DNA of 37,878 nucleotides from Candidatus Niyogiibacteriota bacterium (GCA_016214345.1 JACROR010000016.1:1-37878), one strand, 5' to 3'. Shown: positions 7,915 through 16,563, counted from the first letter of the stretch. Numbers and translations are program-made. Notes: generated by a model not told the origin, from the letters alone.

Positions 7915-8430
7915 TTATCTCTTAGACCATTGTGGAGCCTTCCTGGCCTTCTTCAAACCGAATTTACGGCGTTCTTTCATACGGGGATCGCGCTTCAAAT
8001 ATCCGGCTTTTTTCAAGCGTTTTCTGAATTCGGCGTTAAACATAACCAACGCGCGAGCCATGCCATGCCGCAAAGCTTCCGCCTGCGAATGTATGCCTCC
8101 GCCGGAAATTTTAACTTCCACGCCAAACTTGCCATCCATATTCATCTCACGCAACGCGCCCTCTACGATCTTTTGCATTTCCAAAGTAGGAAAATACACG
8201 CTGTAATCTTTGCCGTTCACCCCAATGCCACGCCCGCCCTCAAAAATGCGCACGCGCGCGGTGGAAGTTTTGCGCCTACCAATCCCTTCAATATATTTTT
8301 TCTTAGATATAACGGCGCTCTCCGTCACCTCGATTTTTTTAACTTTGACCGCGGTCTTCTTAACAGCGCGGGGTTTAACCTCTTTTTTTACCATTTTGCT
8401 TTTTACCGTTTTGGGTGATTTGGGTGGCAT
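7915..8430 (-). CDS. rpsI: 30S ribosomal protein S9
   Basis: Small-subunit protein whose C-terminal tail reaches the P site. The core from about residue 47 (YIEGIGRRKTSTARVRIF) to the invariant C-terminal SKR is normal. The protein is 171 residues rather than about 130 because of a Lys/Val/Pro-rich N-terminal extension of about 45 residues with no recognised fold. The ATG lies one base after the rplM stop, which argues that the extension is translated. It is last in the operon. Confidence 0.95.
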   Translation of the reverse strand: MPPKSPKTVKSKMVKKEVKPRAVKKTAVKVKKIEVTESAVISKKKYIEGIGRRKTSTARVRIFEGGRGIGVNGKDYSVYFPTLEMQKIVEGALREMNMDGKFGVEVKISGGGIHSQAEALRHGMARALVMFNAEFRKRLKKAGYLKRDPRMKERRKFGLKKARKAPQWSKR

Positions 8431-8431
8431 T

Positions 8432-8773
8432 TTATTTTTCTATAATAAGATTTTTGATAAGGCGCGATCTCAATTTATTTTTAGGCAACATACCCCACAC
8501 CGCTTTGCGGAAAGCCTCGCGTTCATCTTTGGCCATCAATTCTTTCATGCTGGTTTTTTTCAAACCTCCCGGATAACCGGAATATCTGGTATAAATTTTG
8601 CCTTCCTTTTTCTTGTCTTTAATATCCAATTTGGCCGCGTTGATCGCTTTTAATTTTATATCCGGCACCAAATTAGGGGTAAAGTCCGCGTTTCTTTTGC
8701 CGCGCAAGATTATCACCGCCTCAGTGGCGGATCGTCCCAAACTTTTTCCTTTTAGATCCAATACGTAATCCAT
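8432..8773 (-). CDS. rplM: 50S ribosomal protein L13, short form
   Basis: Early-assembly large-subunit protein. Recognised from DLKGKSLGRSATEAVIILRGK near the start, then YTRYSGYPGGLKKTS and FRKAVWGMLPKNKLR. It has 113 residues against about 142 usually. The shortening is at the N terminus and in the middle loop rather than from a broken frame. It lies between rplQ and rpsI, the usual rplM-rpsI pair. Confidence 0.95.
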   Translation of the reverse strand: MDYVLDLKGKSLGRSATEAVIILRGKRNADFTPNLVPDIKLKAINAAKLDIKDKKKEGKIYTRYSGYPGGLKKTSMKELMAKDEREAFRKAVWGMLPKNKLRSRLIKNLIIEK

Positions 8774-8801
8774 AAATTTATTTTATCAGCCGTAATAAAA
8801 T

Positions 8802-9146
8802 TTATACCAATTCCAGCATTACCATTTGCGCGTTGTCAGTTCGCTTGTTAAGGCGAGTTATCCTCGCGTAACCGCCGCGCCGCTCCGCGTATTTCGGCCC
8901 AATCTCCGTAAACATTTTATTTACCGTCTTTTTATCAAACAAGCGGGCAATCAATCTGCGATTGGCGATCGTATCGTGTTTGGATCGAGTGATCAGCTTT
9001 TCCACGAACGGTCTCGTTTCCTTGGCTTTGGCTTCGGTCGTTTTTATATGCCCGTGCAATACCAAAGATCGCGCCAGCCCTTTCAAAAGCGCGCGCCTGA
9101 CTTTTCTCACCATTCCAAATTTTCTTCCCTTTTTTCTGTGGCGCAT
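8802..9146 (-). CDS. rplQ: 50S ribosomal protein L17
   Basis: Large-subunit protein near the exit tunnel. The N terminus, MRHRKKGRKFGMVRKVRRAL, is the family hallmark, followed by RPFVEKLITRSK and the C-terminal RRGGYARITRL. Length 114 is normal for a short L17. It follows rpoA by a single base, the usual order in the alpha operon. Confidence 0.97.
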   Translation of the reverse strand: MRHRKKGRKFGMVRKVRRALLKGLARSLVLHGHIKTTEAKAKETRPFVEKLITRSKHDTIANRRLIARLFDKKTVNKMFTEIGPKYAERRGGYARITRLNKRTDNAQMVMLELV

Positions 9147-9147
9147 T

Positions 9148-10092
9148 TTATTCTTTAAGCTTTAATCCCAAATTGGTCAGCGCTTCCTTTATTTCCTCAA
9201 TGGCCTTATTACCCAATCCCGGCATTGCAAGCAACGCCTCTTCTTTCTTTTTCGTCAAACCGCCGACGGTTTTTATACCAACATCGCGCAACGCGCTTAT
9301 TATTCTGGAAGACAAATTAATATCATCTATTTTTATTTTTTCCGGGGCAGTCGCTTTTTCCGCGGTCTCTCCCAAAACCGCCTCTTTTTCTTTCTCCGCA
9401 GATACCTCTTCTTCAAAACCGGAAATAGCGTGCAATTGCTTGATCATAATATCAACGGAACGCTCCAGCGCTTCTCTGGGAGAAATAGTTCCGTCAGTCT
9501 GAATGCTGATCCGCAATCTGTTAAAATCAGTGCGGCCACCAATGCGCATATTCTCCACATCATAACTAGCGCGCCTTACCGGAGTAAAAATAGCGTCTAT
9601 AGCCAAAATACCAACTTCCACCTTGTCTTTCACGCCAACTTCACGGGGAACATAACCTATGCCCCTCTCCGCGGTAAGTTCAACGTTAAGCTTGCCGTCT
9701 TTCGCGATCAACGTAGCTATGGGCCAGTCTTTATTTATGATTTCCACCTGCGACGGAGTCTTGATGTCTTTAGCCGTAATTTTTTTCTGACCATTGACTT
9801 TCAAAGTCAACATCTGAGGACCATCGGCATGAATCTTCAAACGTATGCCTTTTAAATTCAAAAGTATGTTTATCACATCTTCCTTAACGCCGTGAATAGT
9901 GGAAAATTCGTGATCCACCCCTTCAATTTTAACCGTAGTAATGGCAGCGCCGGGCAAAGAAGAAAGCAATATTCTCCTTAAGCTATTGCCTAAAGTATGA
10001 CCATAACCGGGATACAAGCCGTCTATTTCATAAACGCCCTTTTCTTCGGTTTCCGATATGATTCTCGGCTTGGATGGCAAAACAATGTCCAT
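9148..10092 (-). CDS. rpoA: RNA polymerase subunit alpha
   Basis: Scaffold of RNA polymerase. The N-terminal domain (1-230) includes GYGHTLGNSLRRILLSSLPG, the alpha dimer interface. A Glu/Ala-rich linker (about 232-250) leads to the C-terminal domain (252-314), with LSSRIISALRDVGIKTVGGL and the helix-hairpin-helix AMPGLGNKAIEEIKEAL that contacts DNA and activators. Length 314 is normal. It lies between rpsD and rplQ. Confidence 0.98.
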   Translation of the reverse strand: MDIVLPSKPRIISETEEKGVYEIDGLYPGYGHTLGNSLRRILLSSLPGAAITTVKIEGVDHEFSTIHGVKEDVINILLNLKGIRLKIHADGPQMLTLKVNGQKKITAKDIKTPSQVEIINKDWPIATLIAKDGKLNVELTAERGIGYVPREVGVKDKVEVGILAIDAIFTPVRRASYDVENMRIGGRTDFNRLRISIQTDGTISPREALERSVDIMIKQLHAISGFEEEVSAEKEKEAVLGETAEKATAPEKIKIDDINLSSRIISALRDVGIKTVGGLTKKKEEALLAMPGLGNKAIEEIKEALTNLGLKLKE

Positions 10093-10113
10093 GTTTTATT
10101 ATTAATTATTAAA

Positions 10114-10725
10114 TTAGCGCGAATAATATTCTATTATGGAATTAACATTAATTCCCAAATCCGGTTCGTCCACCGGCCTATTTAAAACTTTACATTCTTT
10201 TTTTGATTTGTCAAGGGAAAGCCAGGCCGGAGGATTATACTTCTGAAGAACGGTATCCAAATTGGCAAAAACTCCTTTGTTTTCGCTTTGAGGACGGATT
10301 TTCACCACATCTCCCGCTTTTACGCTATATGACGAAACATTTACTTTTCTTCCGTTGACCAAAACATGTCCGTGGCTCACGATCTGCCTGGATGCTTTTC
10401 TCGGCATGGCAAACGCCCGGCTGAAAACACTGTCTAGTCGCGACTCTAAAAGTTCTATTAATTTTTTGCCGCTGTGGGTTTTTTGTCTGATGGCGCTTTC
10501 CGCGTAATTCCTGAATTGCTTCTCACGCAGACCGTACATTTCACGCATCTTTTGTTTTTCTTTCAATTGCGCGCCGAATTCCGACAATCTCTTGCCGCGC
10601 TTTTTGCCATGCATGCCTGGCGCGTAAGGTTTCCGTGTGAGGGCGCATTTGGGACTAAAACAACGCTCTCCTTTTAAAAAGAGCTTTTCTCCGGCGCGCC
10701 TGCAAATTTTACATTTAACGTCCAT
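10114..10725 (-). CDS. rpsD: 30S ribosomal protein S4, zinc-binding (C+) form
   Basis: Primary 16S rRNA-binding protein. The N terminus carries CKICRRAGEKLF...RCFSPKC, a CX2C-X12-CX4C zinc site, so this is the Zn-dependent paralogue. The S4 RNA-binding domain is seen at MPRKASRQIVSHGHVLVNGRKVN. Length 203 is normal. In many bacteria S4 also represses its own operon; no leader structure was identified here. Confidence 0.97.
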   Translation of the reverse strand: MDVKCKICRRAGEKLFLKGERCFSPKCALTRKPYAPGMHGKKRGKRLSEFGAQLKEKQKMREMYGLREKQFRNYAESAIRQKTHSGKKLIELLESRLDSVFSRAFAMPRKASRQIVSHGHVLVNGRKVNVSSYSVKAGDVVKIRPQSENKGVFANLDTVLQKYNPPAWLSLDKSKKECKVLNRPVDEPDLGINVNSIIEYYSR

Positions 10726-10732
10726 AAAAAAA

Positions 10733-11164
10733 TTAAACTCTTCGTGGCTTAGATGGCTTGGGGCCGTTATGCGGTAATGGAGTCATGTCTTTTATGTATG
10801 GAATATCAAACCCCTTGCCGGCAAAAGATCTTATAGCCGACTCCCTCCCCGACCCTATACCCTTAACCATTATACCCACTTTCTGCATTTTAACGATTTT
10901 GGCCTGTTCCGCTATAAATTCCGCCACCTTGGAAGCGGCATAAGGCGTACTCTTTCGCGTACCCTTAAAACCTAAAGAACCGGCCGTAGACCAAGCTAAA
11001 ACATTACCGGCCGTATCAGCCAAAGTAATGATGGTATTGTTGTAGGTTGCCTGAATATAAAGCACGCCCTCATCCACTCTCTTCTTGGCTAAACTGACGG
11101 CGCCGCGTGATTTTGCCTCCTCTGCGCCGCTCCCTGATTTTTTAATAATACGTTTTTTCCCCAT
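10733..11164 (-). CDS. rpsK: 30S ribosomal protein S11
   Basis: Platform protein of the small subunit. The core includes ATYNNTIITLADTAGNVLAWS, GTRKSTPYAASKVAE and GIGSGRESAIRSF, and it ends PLPHNGPKPSKPRRV, an almost invariant tail. It has 143 residues with a basic N-terminal extension of about 25. It follows rpsM by six bases. Confidence 0.97.
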   Translation of the reverse strand: MGKKRIIKKSGSGAEEAKSRGAVSLAKKRVDEGVLYIQATYNNTIITLADTAGNVLAWSTAGSLGFKGTRKSTPYAASKVAEFIAEQAKIVKMQKVGIMVKGIGSGRESAIRSFAGKGFDIPYIKDMTPLPHNGPKPSKPRRV

Positions 11165-11170
11165 GTTATT

Positions 11171-11554
11171 TTATTTCTTCTCCATCTTGCGTTTACCGCT
11201 ACCCATGGTATGTCTTACATTTCCACGACGAGTGCGCGAATTAGTTTTTGTTCTCTGGCCTCTCACCGGCAAACCTTTCATGTGGCGGGTCCCCCGATAA
11301 CATCCGATGTCGCGAAGCCGCTTGATATTCATGGTAATGACGCGATTCAAACTGCCGTCAACTAACGGATCATCTTCTATTAATTTTCGCAAAGCGCCGA
11401 CTTCTGCCGTTGAAAGATCCACGGATTTTTTATCCGGTGCGATGCCCGCCTTATCCAATATATGCATGGCTTTAACGCGCCCCACGCCATATACATAAGT
11501 GAGCGCTATCGCTAATTTCTTTTTTTCCGGAATTTCCGTTCCTGCTATTCTCAT
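11171..11554 (-). CDS. rpsM: 30S ribosomal protein S13
   Basis: Head protein of the small subunit that contacts tRNAs and L5. It begins [20 protein letters not shown] and ends with [13 protein letters not shown] and a short basic tail. Length 127 is typical. The ATG is immediately preceded by five tandem copies of a heptamer (see 11554-11588). No Shine-Dalgarno is visible, so initiation may depend on the A-rich leader. Confidence 0.97.
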   Translation of the reverse strand: MRIAGTEIPEKKKLAIALTYVYGVGRVKAMHILDKAGIAPDKKSVDLSTAEVGALRKLIEDDPLVDGSLNRVITMNIKRLRDIGCYRGTRHMKGLPVRGQRTKTNSRTRRGNVRHTMGSGKRKMEKK

Positions 11555-11588
11555 TTTAGGTTTTAGGTTTTAGGTTTTAGGTTTTAGG
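11554..11588. repeat. Five tandem TTTTAGG heptamers in the rpsM leader
   Basis: Five exact head-to-tail copies of TTTTAGG on the plus strand (CCTAAAA on the mRNA strand). The last copy reaches into the rpsM start codon. The array fills the space where a ribosome-binding site is expected, and copy-number slippage would change that spacing by seven bases. Confidence 0.95.
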
Positions 11589-11644
11589 TTGCGGTAAGTT
11601 TTAAAACAACCTATCATCTATCACCTATAACCTTATTTAATATT

Positions 11645-11758
11645 TTACCCTTGCCGTTGCTTATGCTTGGGATTTTTACATATAACACAAACTCGGCCTT
11701 TACGCCGAATCACTTTGCAATCTTTGCAAATTTTCTTTACCGAAGCTCGTACTTTCAC
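11645..11758 (-). CDS. rpmJ: 50S ribosomal protein L36
   Basis: A 37-residue zinc-ribbon protein. The translation starts at GTG (11756-11758): [20 protein letters not shown], then [16 protein letters not shown] and TAA. The zinc ligands CX2C...CX4H are all present. GTG is chosen because KVRASVKK is the canonical beginning and no upstream ATG is in frame. The position between infA and rpsM is the standard one. Confidence 0.95.
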   Translation of the reverse strand: MKVRASVKKICKDCKVIRRKGRVCVICKNPKHKQRQG

Positions 11759-11812
11759 TTTTAAAATTTATTTTTAATTATATTCGTAAAACGATTTTAT
11801 TACAATACTGCG

Positions 11813-12034
11813 CTATAACCTCTGAATAATGCGCCCCTTGGTTTCGTCATACGGCGTCATTTCTAATTTTACATTGTCACCTAACAGCACCCGTATGTAA
11901 TTCTTACGCATTTTTCCGGACAAATGCGCCCAGACCACGCGCTCATCCTCAATTTGTACCTTAAAAGTGGCATTGGGTAACGCCTCAATTACCGTACCTA
12001 TTTTGATAATTTTCTCTTTGTTGTCCGCAATCAT
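11813..12034 (-). CDS. infA: Translation initiation factor IF-1
   Basis: OB-fold factor that occupies the A site during initiation. The sequence contains [34 protein letters not shown] and [10 protein letters not shown]. The start at 12034 (MIADNKEK) gives 73 residues, the family length. A longer frame back to 12061 would add nine unconserved residues and lacks support. A weak GGGA sits about 10 bases upstream. It is the first gene of the ribosomal operon. Confidence 0.95.
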   Translation of the reverse strand: MIADNKEKIIKIGTVIEALPNATFKVQIEDERVVWAHLSGKMRKNYIRVLLGDNVKLEMTPYDETKGRIIQRL

Positions 12035-12072
12035 TAATAAATCCCGTAAAATACAGGACAAATATACTCCTC

Positions 12073-12101
12073 ATACTAACGCATTAATTTTAAGGCGTCA
12101 A
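12073..12101 (-). promoter_or_regulatory. Probable promoter of the infA-rpsI operon
   Basis: TTGACG (12096-12101), 17-base spacer, TAGTAT (12073-12078) on the minus strand, about 40 bases upstream of infA. The -35 box lies inside the end of the upstream gene. Confidence 0.6.
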
Positions 12102-13610
12102 TGCTCTAAGTATCTTTATTTTATCCGCCTTAGTGGGCATAAATTTCCACCAAGACGGCCAAAATGCCATTTCAGCGCGCTCTATACCATTATATGAATC
12201 AAATATCTCATTCATAGATTTATCCCCTGCCAAAAAATCCTTCCTTATGCCGGCTTCATCAAAAGGCCACGCAAAACGCGCCATTCCTTTTATGCGCACG
12301 GATATTTCACCCTTACCAAAATCCTTACTCACCACATCCTTGGCCAAATCTTGGAAATTAACTATTTCTATGTTTTTTTCGGCATCCTTGCCCAAATAAG
12401 CGGTCGCGACAACTGAAGCAATGTCCGATTCTTTAACAATAATTCCTTGAAACGTGCTAGCCAATTTCACCGATACAGAATCTCCCACCGCGGTAACCGA
12501 AGGACTAACCACCGGAGCATCATAAGAAACCTCTCTGGCTCCGTCTAAAATCACAAATCCATCTGTAATTTGCCTGTCGTATTCCTGATAAATATCTTCG
12601 TCTAATTGTTTTTTAAGCGTAGCGGTCATACTGTCCACGTCTTCTTTCGCCACTATGCGCGCCGTTCCGACAAAACCACCCTCCATTGGCTTAACGGATC
12701 TTCCATAAAACTTCGTAAATCTGGCGGTCCCCTTAAAACCGGGAATCGTAAAATCCGTTAAACCAATATTATATTTTTCACCCGGCTGATCCGCCAAAAC
12801 CTCCGCCTCAATAGAACTCGGCGCAATTTGGCCGTTTTTAATCTCAGCTCCCGGCACGGTAAGTACTTCCGCCGTTCTAAAAATTTTGCCATCCGGCGTT
12901 TCAAATCTGGTACGCCGAGATAATACTTGCGGCTCCGAACTATAAGCGTTATATATCATGATCTTGCCGTGAGCGCGCGCGTTAACATCGCTTAACCCAG
13001 TAGTTTCACCTGATATTTCTTTCATCCGCTTAAAACTAACCACCTCCAAAGGAAAATCAGCCGCGCTATTTTTAGATCCCTTAAAAACCATGTCAACGCT
13101 CATGACTCTTTGGCGTGGAGTTATTTTAATGGTCACATAAGCGAAGAATTTAAGAAATAACCATCCTCCCGCGACAATGATCAAAAACACGCCCAATAAA
13201 ATAGCCTGGCGCGCCCTTGTTTTTTTAACTAAAACGCGATCCGCGTCTCCGCTCATCCCATCGGAAAAATTAGTTTTAACCGTGTCTGCCGTCTTTTTAT
13301 CAGATCGCCGTAACGCAATTCGTTTAAATGCCGACGTCATAAGCTCGCCCATCCTACGAAACGCGGCCTCTAAAATTTTACGCGCGCCATGCGAAAATTT
13401 CGTTAAAACAACGCGATCAGATGGCCGCTTTTCCAAAAGCTTTTTTTCCGTATCTTGGCGTGGCGCGCCACTGGAAGACCCGCCTACCGAGTGGGCAGGC
13501 CTGCCTGCCGGATAAGCAGGCAAGATATCTTGCACCACCCTGCGGCGCGGCAACGCAGCCGCTAATTCTTTACGCGAAATTTGACTCGGGCGTTTGCCAA
13601 ACATGTTCAT
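12090..13610 (-). CDS. Single-pass membrane protein, 'baseplate J-like', PilM partner
   Basis: Protein of 506 residues. The N-terminal 135 residues are cytoplasmic, basic and low in complexity. One transmembrane helix (about 137-157, ending LFLKFFAYVTI) follows, then a large beta-rich exterior part. The stretch KIMIYNAYSSEPQVLSRRTRFETPDGKIFR is typical of CPR proteins often named baseplate-J-like; that name is borrowed and the role is unproven. It overlaps the PilM-like gene by 41 bases, the arrangement expected for PilM with a PilN/PilO-type partner, so a link to type IV pili or another envelope machine is inferred. Residues about 30-45 (LPAYPAGRPAHSVGG) come from a palindromic DNA element. 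Confidence 0.72.
   Translation of the reverse strand: MNMFGKRPSQISRKELAAALPRRRVVQDILPAYPAGRPAHSVGGSSSGAPRQDTEKKLLEKRPSDRVVLTKFSHGARKILEAAFRRMGELMTSAFKRIALRRSDKKTADTVKTNFSDGMSGDADRVLVKKTRARQAILLGVFLIIVAGGWLFLKFFAYVTIKITPRQRVMSVDMVFKGSKNSAADFPLEVVSFKRMKEISGETTGLSDVNARAHGKIMIYNAYSSEPQVLSRRTRFETPDGKIFRTAEVLTVPGAEIKNGQIAPSSIEAEVLADQPGEKYNIGLTDFTIPGFKGTARFTKFYGRSVKPMEGGFVGTARIVAKEDVDSMTATLKKQLDEDIYQEYDRQITDGFVILDGAREVSYDAPVVSPSVTAVGDSVSVKLASTFQGIIVKESDIASVVATAYLGKDAEKNIEIVNFQDLAKDVVSKDFGKGEISVRIKGMARFAWPFDEAGIRKDFLAGDKSMNEIFDSYNGIERAEMAFWPSWWKFMPTKADKIKILRALTP
13480..13522. repeat. Composite palindromic element inside the PilM-partner gene
   Basis: Two overlapping inverted repeats. One is TGCCTGC-N7-GCAGGCA (13502-13522); the other is an imperfect GCCTACC...GGGCAGGC (about 13482-13500). 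The GGCAGGC units match those of the 20-bp palindromes at 2527 and 28049. The element is read in frame in a disordered cytoplasmic linker. Confidence 0.7.
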
Positions 13611-14766
13611 TATAAAATAATATTAAAAATGAAATAATCGTTTCCTCATGAGTTTTTAATCCGTAACCGCGGAAAAATTCCTCCTTAACCGTTTCCGGTT
13701 TTAATTGTTCAACCCGGGCAAGGTCTGCGAAAACAAATCTGGCAAGATCCCGGGAAGACGCGGCATCCGCGAAATATTTCAACATAACTGAAGGTCCGAA
13801 AATAAAAACTTTTTCCGGCACGAAAGATGTCTCATAAAATCCGCCTACAACCTGCTCAAAAAAATTCTTCCACTCCCGCAAACCCTCTTCTATTATATTC
13901 CGCGTCTTTAACGCCGCCTTGGCTTCCAAATGGCCGGCACTGTACATATTAATGTAAGAAACGGCCTCTTCCAGCGGAATTTTAAAATATGAAGCCACAT
14001 GGCGCGTCAAAAAATTGCTACCTCGCGCGAAAGACGCGATTTCTTGTATCACGCCACCGCGCACTAAGCTCACGTCCGTCACCTCTTCCCCAACCTCCAC
14101 GATCATAAACGCTTCTTCTTTGAAGTTATCCCGTATTTTATTGAATAAAATGAAAGGCGCGGTATGAAAATGCACATCTGCCGTTCCAAACACTCCAAAA
14201 ATTTTTCTTTTTATATCTTCGGTCATCTCCTGAAAAACCGCGCTTACATAAACATACATGGAAGCGCTGTTCGCCTTTTTCCCGTAGATATCTTTCACTC
14301 CGTAACCGTTCAAGAAAGATCGCATAAGCGAGGCCTCCAGCACCAACAGATCCTTTTCCGTCACCTTAAATCTTTGGGCCAATTCTTTTTTCATAAGCTC
14401 TTTTTCAGAACGTAATTTCTCTTCTATTAATTTTTCTGTAAGCTCAAATGTCTCTTCTTGTTTACCGATCTCTATGATTCGCGGCGCGGCAAAATACCAT
14501 GGTGAAGAAAAAGATATCAACACGCCTTCAATTTTACGCGGAGAAGATTCTTTGTGAATTCTCTTTAATAACTCGTCCAAAGCGCCGTATATGCCGCGGC
14601 GCAATTCCGTAAAACCGCCTTTTTCCAAAAATTTAGCGTTACTTTTAAATACTTTGACAACTTCCGGTTTAGCGCCTTTGTGCGCCCAAAAAACGGCCGC
14701 GCGCGCGCTGGAAGTATTAATATCAAGCGCTAATAATAATTTTGGTTTTGGTTTAAAAAATTGCAT
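13570..14766 (-). CDS. pilM: PilM/FtsA-like actin-fold ATPase
   Basis: Protein of 398 residues with an actin-type layout: LLLALDINTSSARAAVF (10-26) is the phosphate-1 loop, EEAFMIVEVGEEVTDVSLVRGG (about 215-236) is phosphate-2, and VFIFGPSV near residue 325 is the adenosine motif. PilM proteins link cytoplasmic parts of type IV pilus machines to membrane partners. The start overlaps the alaS stop as TAATG, and the end overlaps the next gene by 41 bases, so translation is coupled across all three. It could instead belong to an FtsA-like branch; the membrane-protein partner favours PilM. Confidence 0.75.
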   Translation of the reverse strand: MQFFKPKPKLLLALDINTSSARAAVFWAHKGAKPEVVKVFKSNAKFLEKGGFTELRRGIYGALDELLKRIHKESSPRKIEGVLISFSSPWYFAAPRIIEIGKQEETFELTEKLIEEKLRSEKELMKKELAQRFKVTEKDLLVLEASLMRSFLNGYGVKDIYGKKANSASMYVYVSAVFQEMTEDIKRKIFGVFGTADVHFHTAPFILFNKIRDNFKEEAFMIVEVGEEVTDVSLVRGGVIQEIASFARGSNFLTRHVASYFKIPLEEAVSYINMYSAGHLEAKAALKTRNIIEEGLREWKNFFEQVVGGFYETSFVPEKVFIFGPSVMLKYFADAASSRDLARFVFADLARVEQLKPETVKEEFFRGYGLKTHEETIISFLILFYNEHVWQTPESNFA

Positions 14767-16508
14767 TACTTAATGGCAGCTCTGATGCGGCGCACGCCGT
14801 TGGATATGGCTTCTTCTTTCAAAATTTTGAATTTTCCTATCTCACCGGTATGTTCCACGTGCGGTCCGCCGCACAATTCACGCGATACGCCCGCTATACT
14901 ATAGACTTTAACGCGCTGGGGATATTTGGCTTTAAAAAATGCCAACGCGCCGCTTTTCATCGCCTCATCATAATCCATCTCTTTCATTATAACAGGAATA
15001 TCGGATGCAATCACGGCATTAACTTCGTTTTCCACCGCGTTTATTTCCTCAGGCGTAAGTTTTCTCGGGAAACTCAGATCAAAGCGCGCGCGCTCGGCGG
15101 TAATGTCCGAACCCATCTGCTTAACTTCATTGCCCAATACTTTTCGCAAAGCATACTGCAACAAGTGCGTCGCAGTGTGGAGACGCGTCACTTTTGCCAC
15201 CTCTTCCGGCGTTCCAGCTTTGAGTTCTCCGGTATCAAGCAACAATCCATGCCCGCCGAATTTTTTCTCCACTCCCGCGCGCGAGATTTCCTGATGTTTT
15301 TTAAATTCTGCGTCAAACTCCTCTCTGACCAAGCGACCGGCTTTCGTACCCGCAACTTCTTTTATAATTTCATAAGGCAAGCCGTAACTTTCATACAATC
15401 TAAAAGCGGATGCTGCGTCCACCGATGTTAATTTTTCCAACTCTTTCAATCCCACGCCCACAGATTTAATGAATTTTGCGTATTCCTGCGCGTAAACTTC
15501 TTCAATGGCCAATGCGTCCAAATTAGAATACATGCCATGATATTCACTAACTATCGTGCGCATTATTTCTTCGGGCGAGTTTTTCAGATTTTCCCTGTAA
15601 GCGTAAGTTATGACACGACGCATTAATCGGCGCAGGATATAACCCTGTTCTTTGTTAGAAGGCCTGACGCCGTCACCCACAAGAAAAACCACTCCTCGCA
15701 AATGATCGGCGACTATTCTCTTGATCTTATCCGGCAAATCAGAATTCAATTTATCAAAAATCGGCGCAAACAGATCCGTCTCAAAAATATTTTTTACACC
15801 CTGCGAGATCATGGCAAGCCGCTCCAGCCCCATTCCGGTATCTACGCCCGGAGTTTTCGCCCGCGTAAGTTTTTTGTCCTTATCGCAATAAAATTCGTTG
15901 AAAACTATGTTCCAAATTTCCACCGCCTGCCCATTGGCGTTTTTTAAATAGATCTCCGTGGTCGGTCCGCACGGGCCTTCATTGCCGGTCGGCCCCCAAA
16001 AAACATCAATTCCTTCGCGAACGATCTTTTCCTCCGGCATGCCGATATTTTTCCAGATCTCGTAAGATTCGCGGTCAAAAGGCACGCCATTTTTCCGCCA
16101 GTCGCCCGCCGGAACTTTTTCCGGGTCAAAAACCGTCACGTACTCAATATCCAACCCCATCTCTTTCGTTATAAAATCATAACCGTATTGGATGGCTTCT
16201 TTCTTCCAATATCCGCCGAAAGAAAAATTTCCCATCATTTCAAAAAATGTGAGATGCGTTTCATCGCCCACCTCGTCAATATCCGAAGTGCGAAAACATT
16301 TCTGAATGGAAACCGTATTTTTCGCGCTAAAATCCGCCATCGCGTCCGCCTCGCCCGTATAATACGGCTTGAACTGCTGCATTCCGGCGGTGGTCAAAAG
16401 CACCGAGGGATCGCTGGGAATGAGCGACGAAGAAGGCACTACCGCGTGCGCTCCGCCTCGGGCGGAAAAAAAATCCAAAAATTTCTTGCGAATATCTTCG
16501 TGGCTCAT
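14766..16508 (-). CDS. alaS: Alanyl-tRNA synthetase without C-Ala domain
   Basis: Class II enzyme that charges tRNA-Ala. The catalytic domain is complete (SIQKCFRTSDIDEVG, then HLTFFEMMGNFSFGGYWK; later GVDTGMGLERLAM). The editing domain that clears Ser/Gly mischarging keeps its zinc ligands HTATH (around 446-450) and CGGPH (around 548-552). The protein stops at 580 residues, right after the editing domain; typical AlaRS has about 870 and a C-terminal oligomerisation/tRNA-binding domain. The stop forms TAATG with the next start, so this is a clean end rather than a frameshift. A palindrome encodes residues 15-19 (SARGG), next to the conserved VVPSSSL. Confidence 0.95.
   Translation of the reverse strand: MSHEDIRKKFLDFFSARGGAHAVVPSSSLIPSDPSVLLTTAGMQQFKPYYTGEADAMADFSAKNTVSIQKCFRTSDIDEVGDETHLTFFEMMGNFSFGGYWKKEAIQYGYDFITKEMGLDIEYVTVFDPEKVPAGDWRKNGVPFDRESYEIWKNIGMPEEKIVREGIDVFWGPTGNEGPCGPTTEIYLKNANGQAVEIWNIVFNEFYCDKDKKLTRAKTPGVDTGMGLERLAMISQGVKNIFETDLFAPIFDKLNSDLPDKIKRIVADHLRGVVFLVGDGVRPSNKEQGYILRRLMRRVITYAYRENLKNSPEEIMRTIVSEYHGMYSNLDALAIEEVYAQEYAKFIKSVGVGLKELEKLTSVDAASAFRLYESYGLPYEIIKEVAGTKAGRLVREEFDAEFKKHQEISRAGVEKKFGGHGLLLDTGELKAGTPEEVAKVTRLHTATHLLQYALRKVLGNEVKQMGSDITAERARFDLSFPRKLTPEEINAVENEVNAVIASDIPVIMKEMDYDEAMKSGALAFFKAKYPQRVKVYSIAGVSRELCGGPHVEHTGEIGKFKILKEEAISNGVRRIRAAIK
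16452..16466. repeat. Palindrome TCCGCC-tcg-GGCGGA inside alaS
   Basis: Six-base arms and a three-base loop, in frame, encoding AlaRS residues 15-19. It has the same arms as the aspS element at 623-637 with a different loop. AlaRS homologues usually have a shorter FF-x-x-x-GH link here, so a few residues look added. Confidence 0.5.
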
Positions 16509-16526
16509 TTAGAAATGATAACAAAA

Positions 16527-16554
16527 AGTCCCGATACTTGCGAGTATCGGGACT
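16527..16554 (-). terminator. Terminator after the S41 protease gene
   Basis: Perfect 12-bp stem on the minus strand (AGTCCCGATACT and its complement) with a 4-base loop and a TTTTT tail. It separates the protease gene from alaS. Confidence 0.9.
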
Positions 16555-16563
16555 CATTTATCT

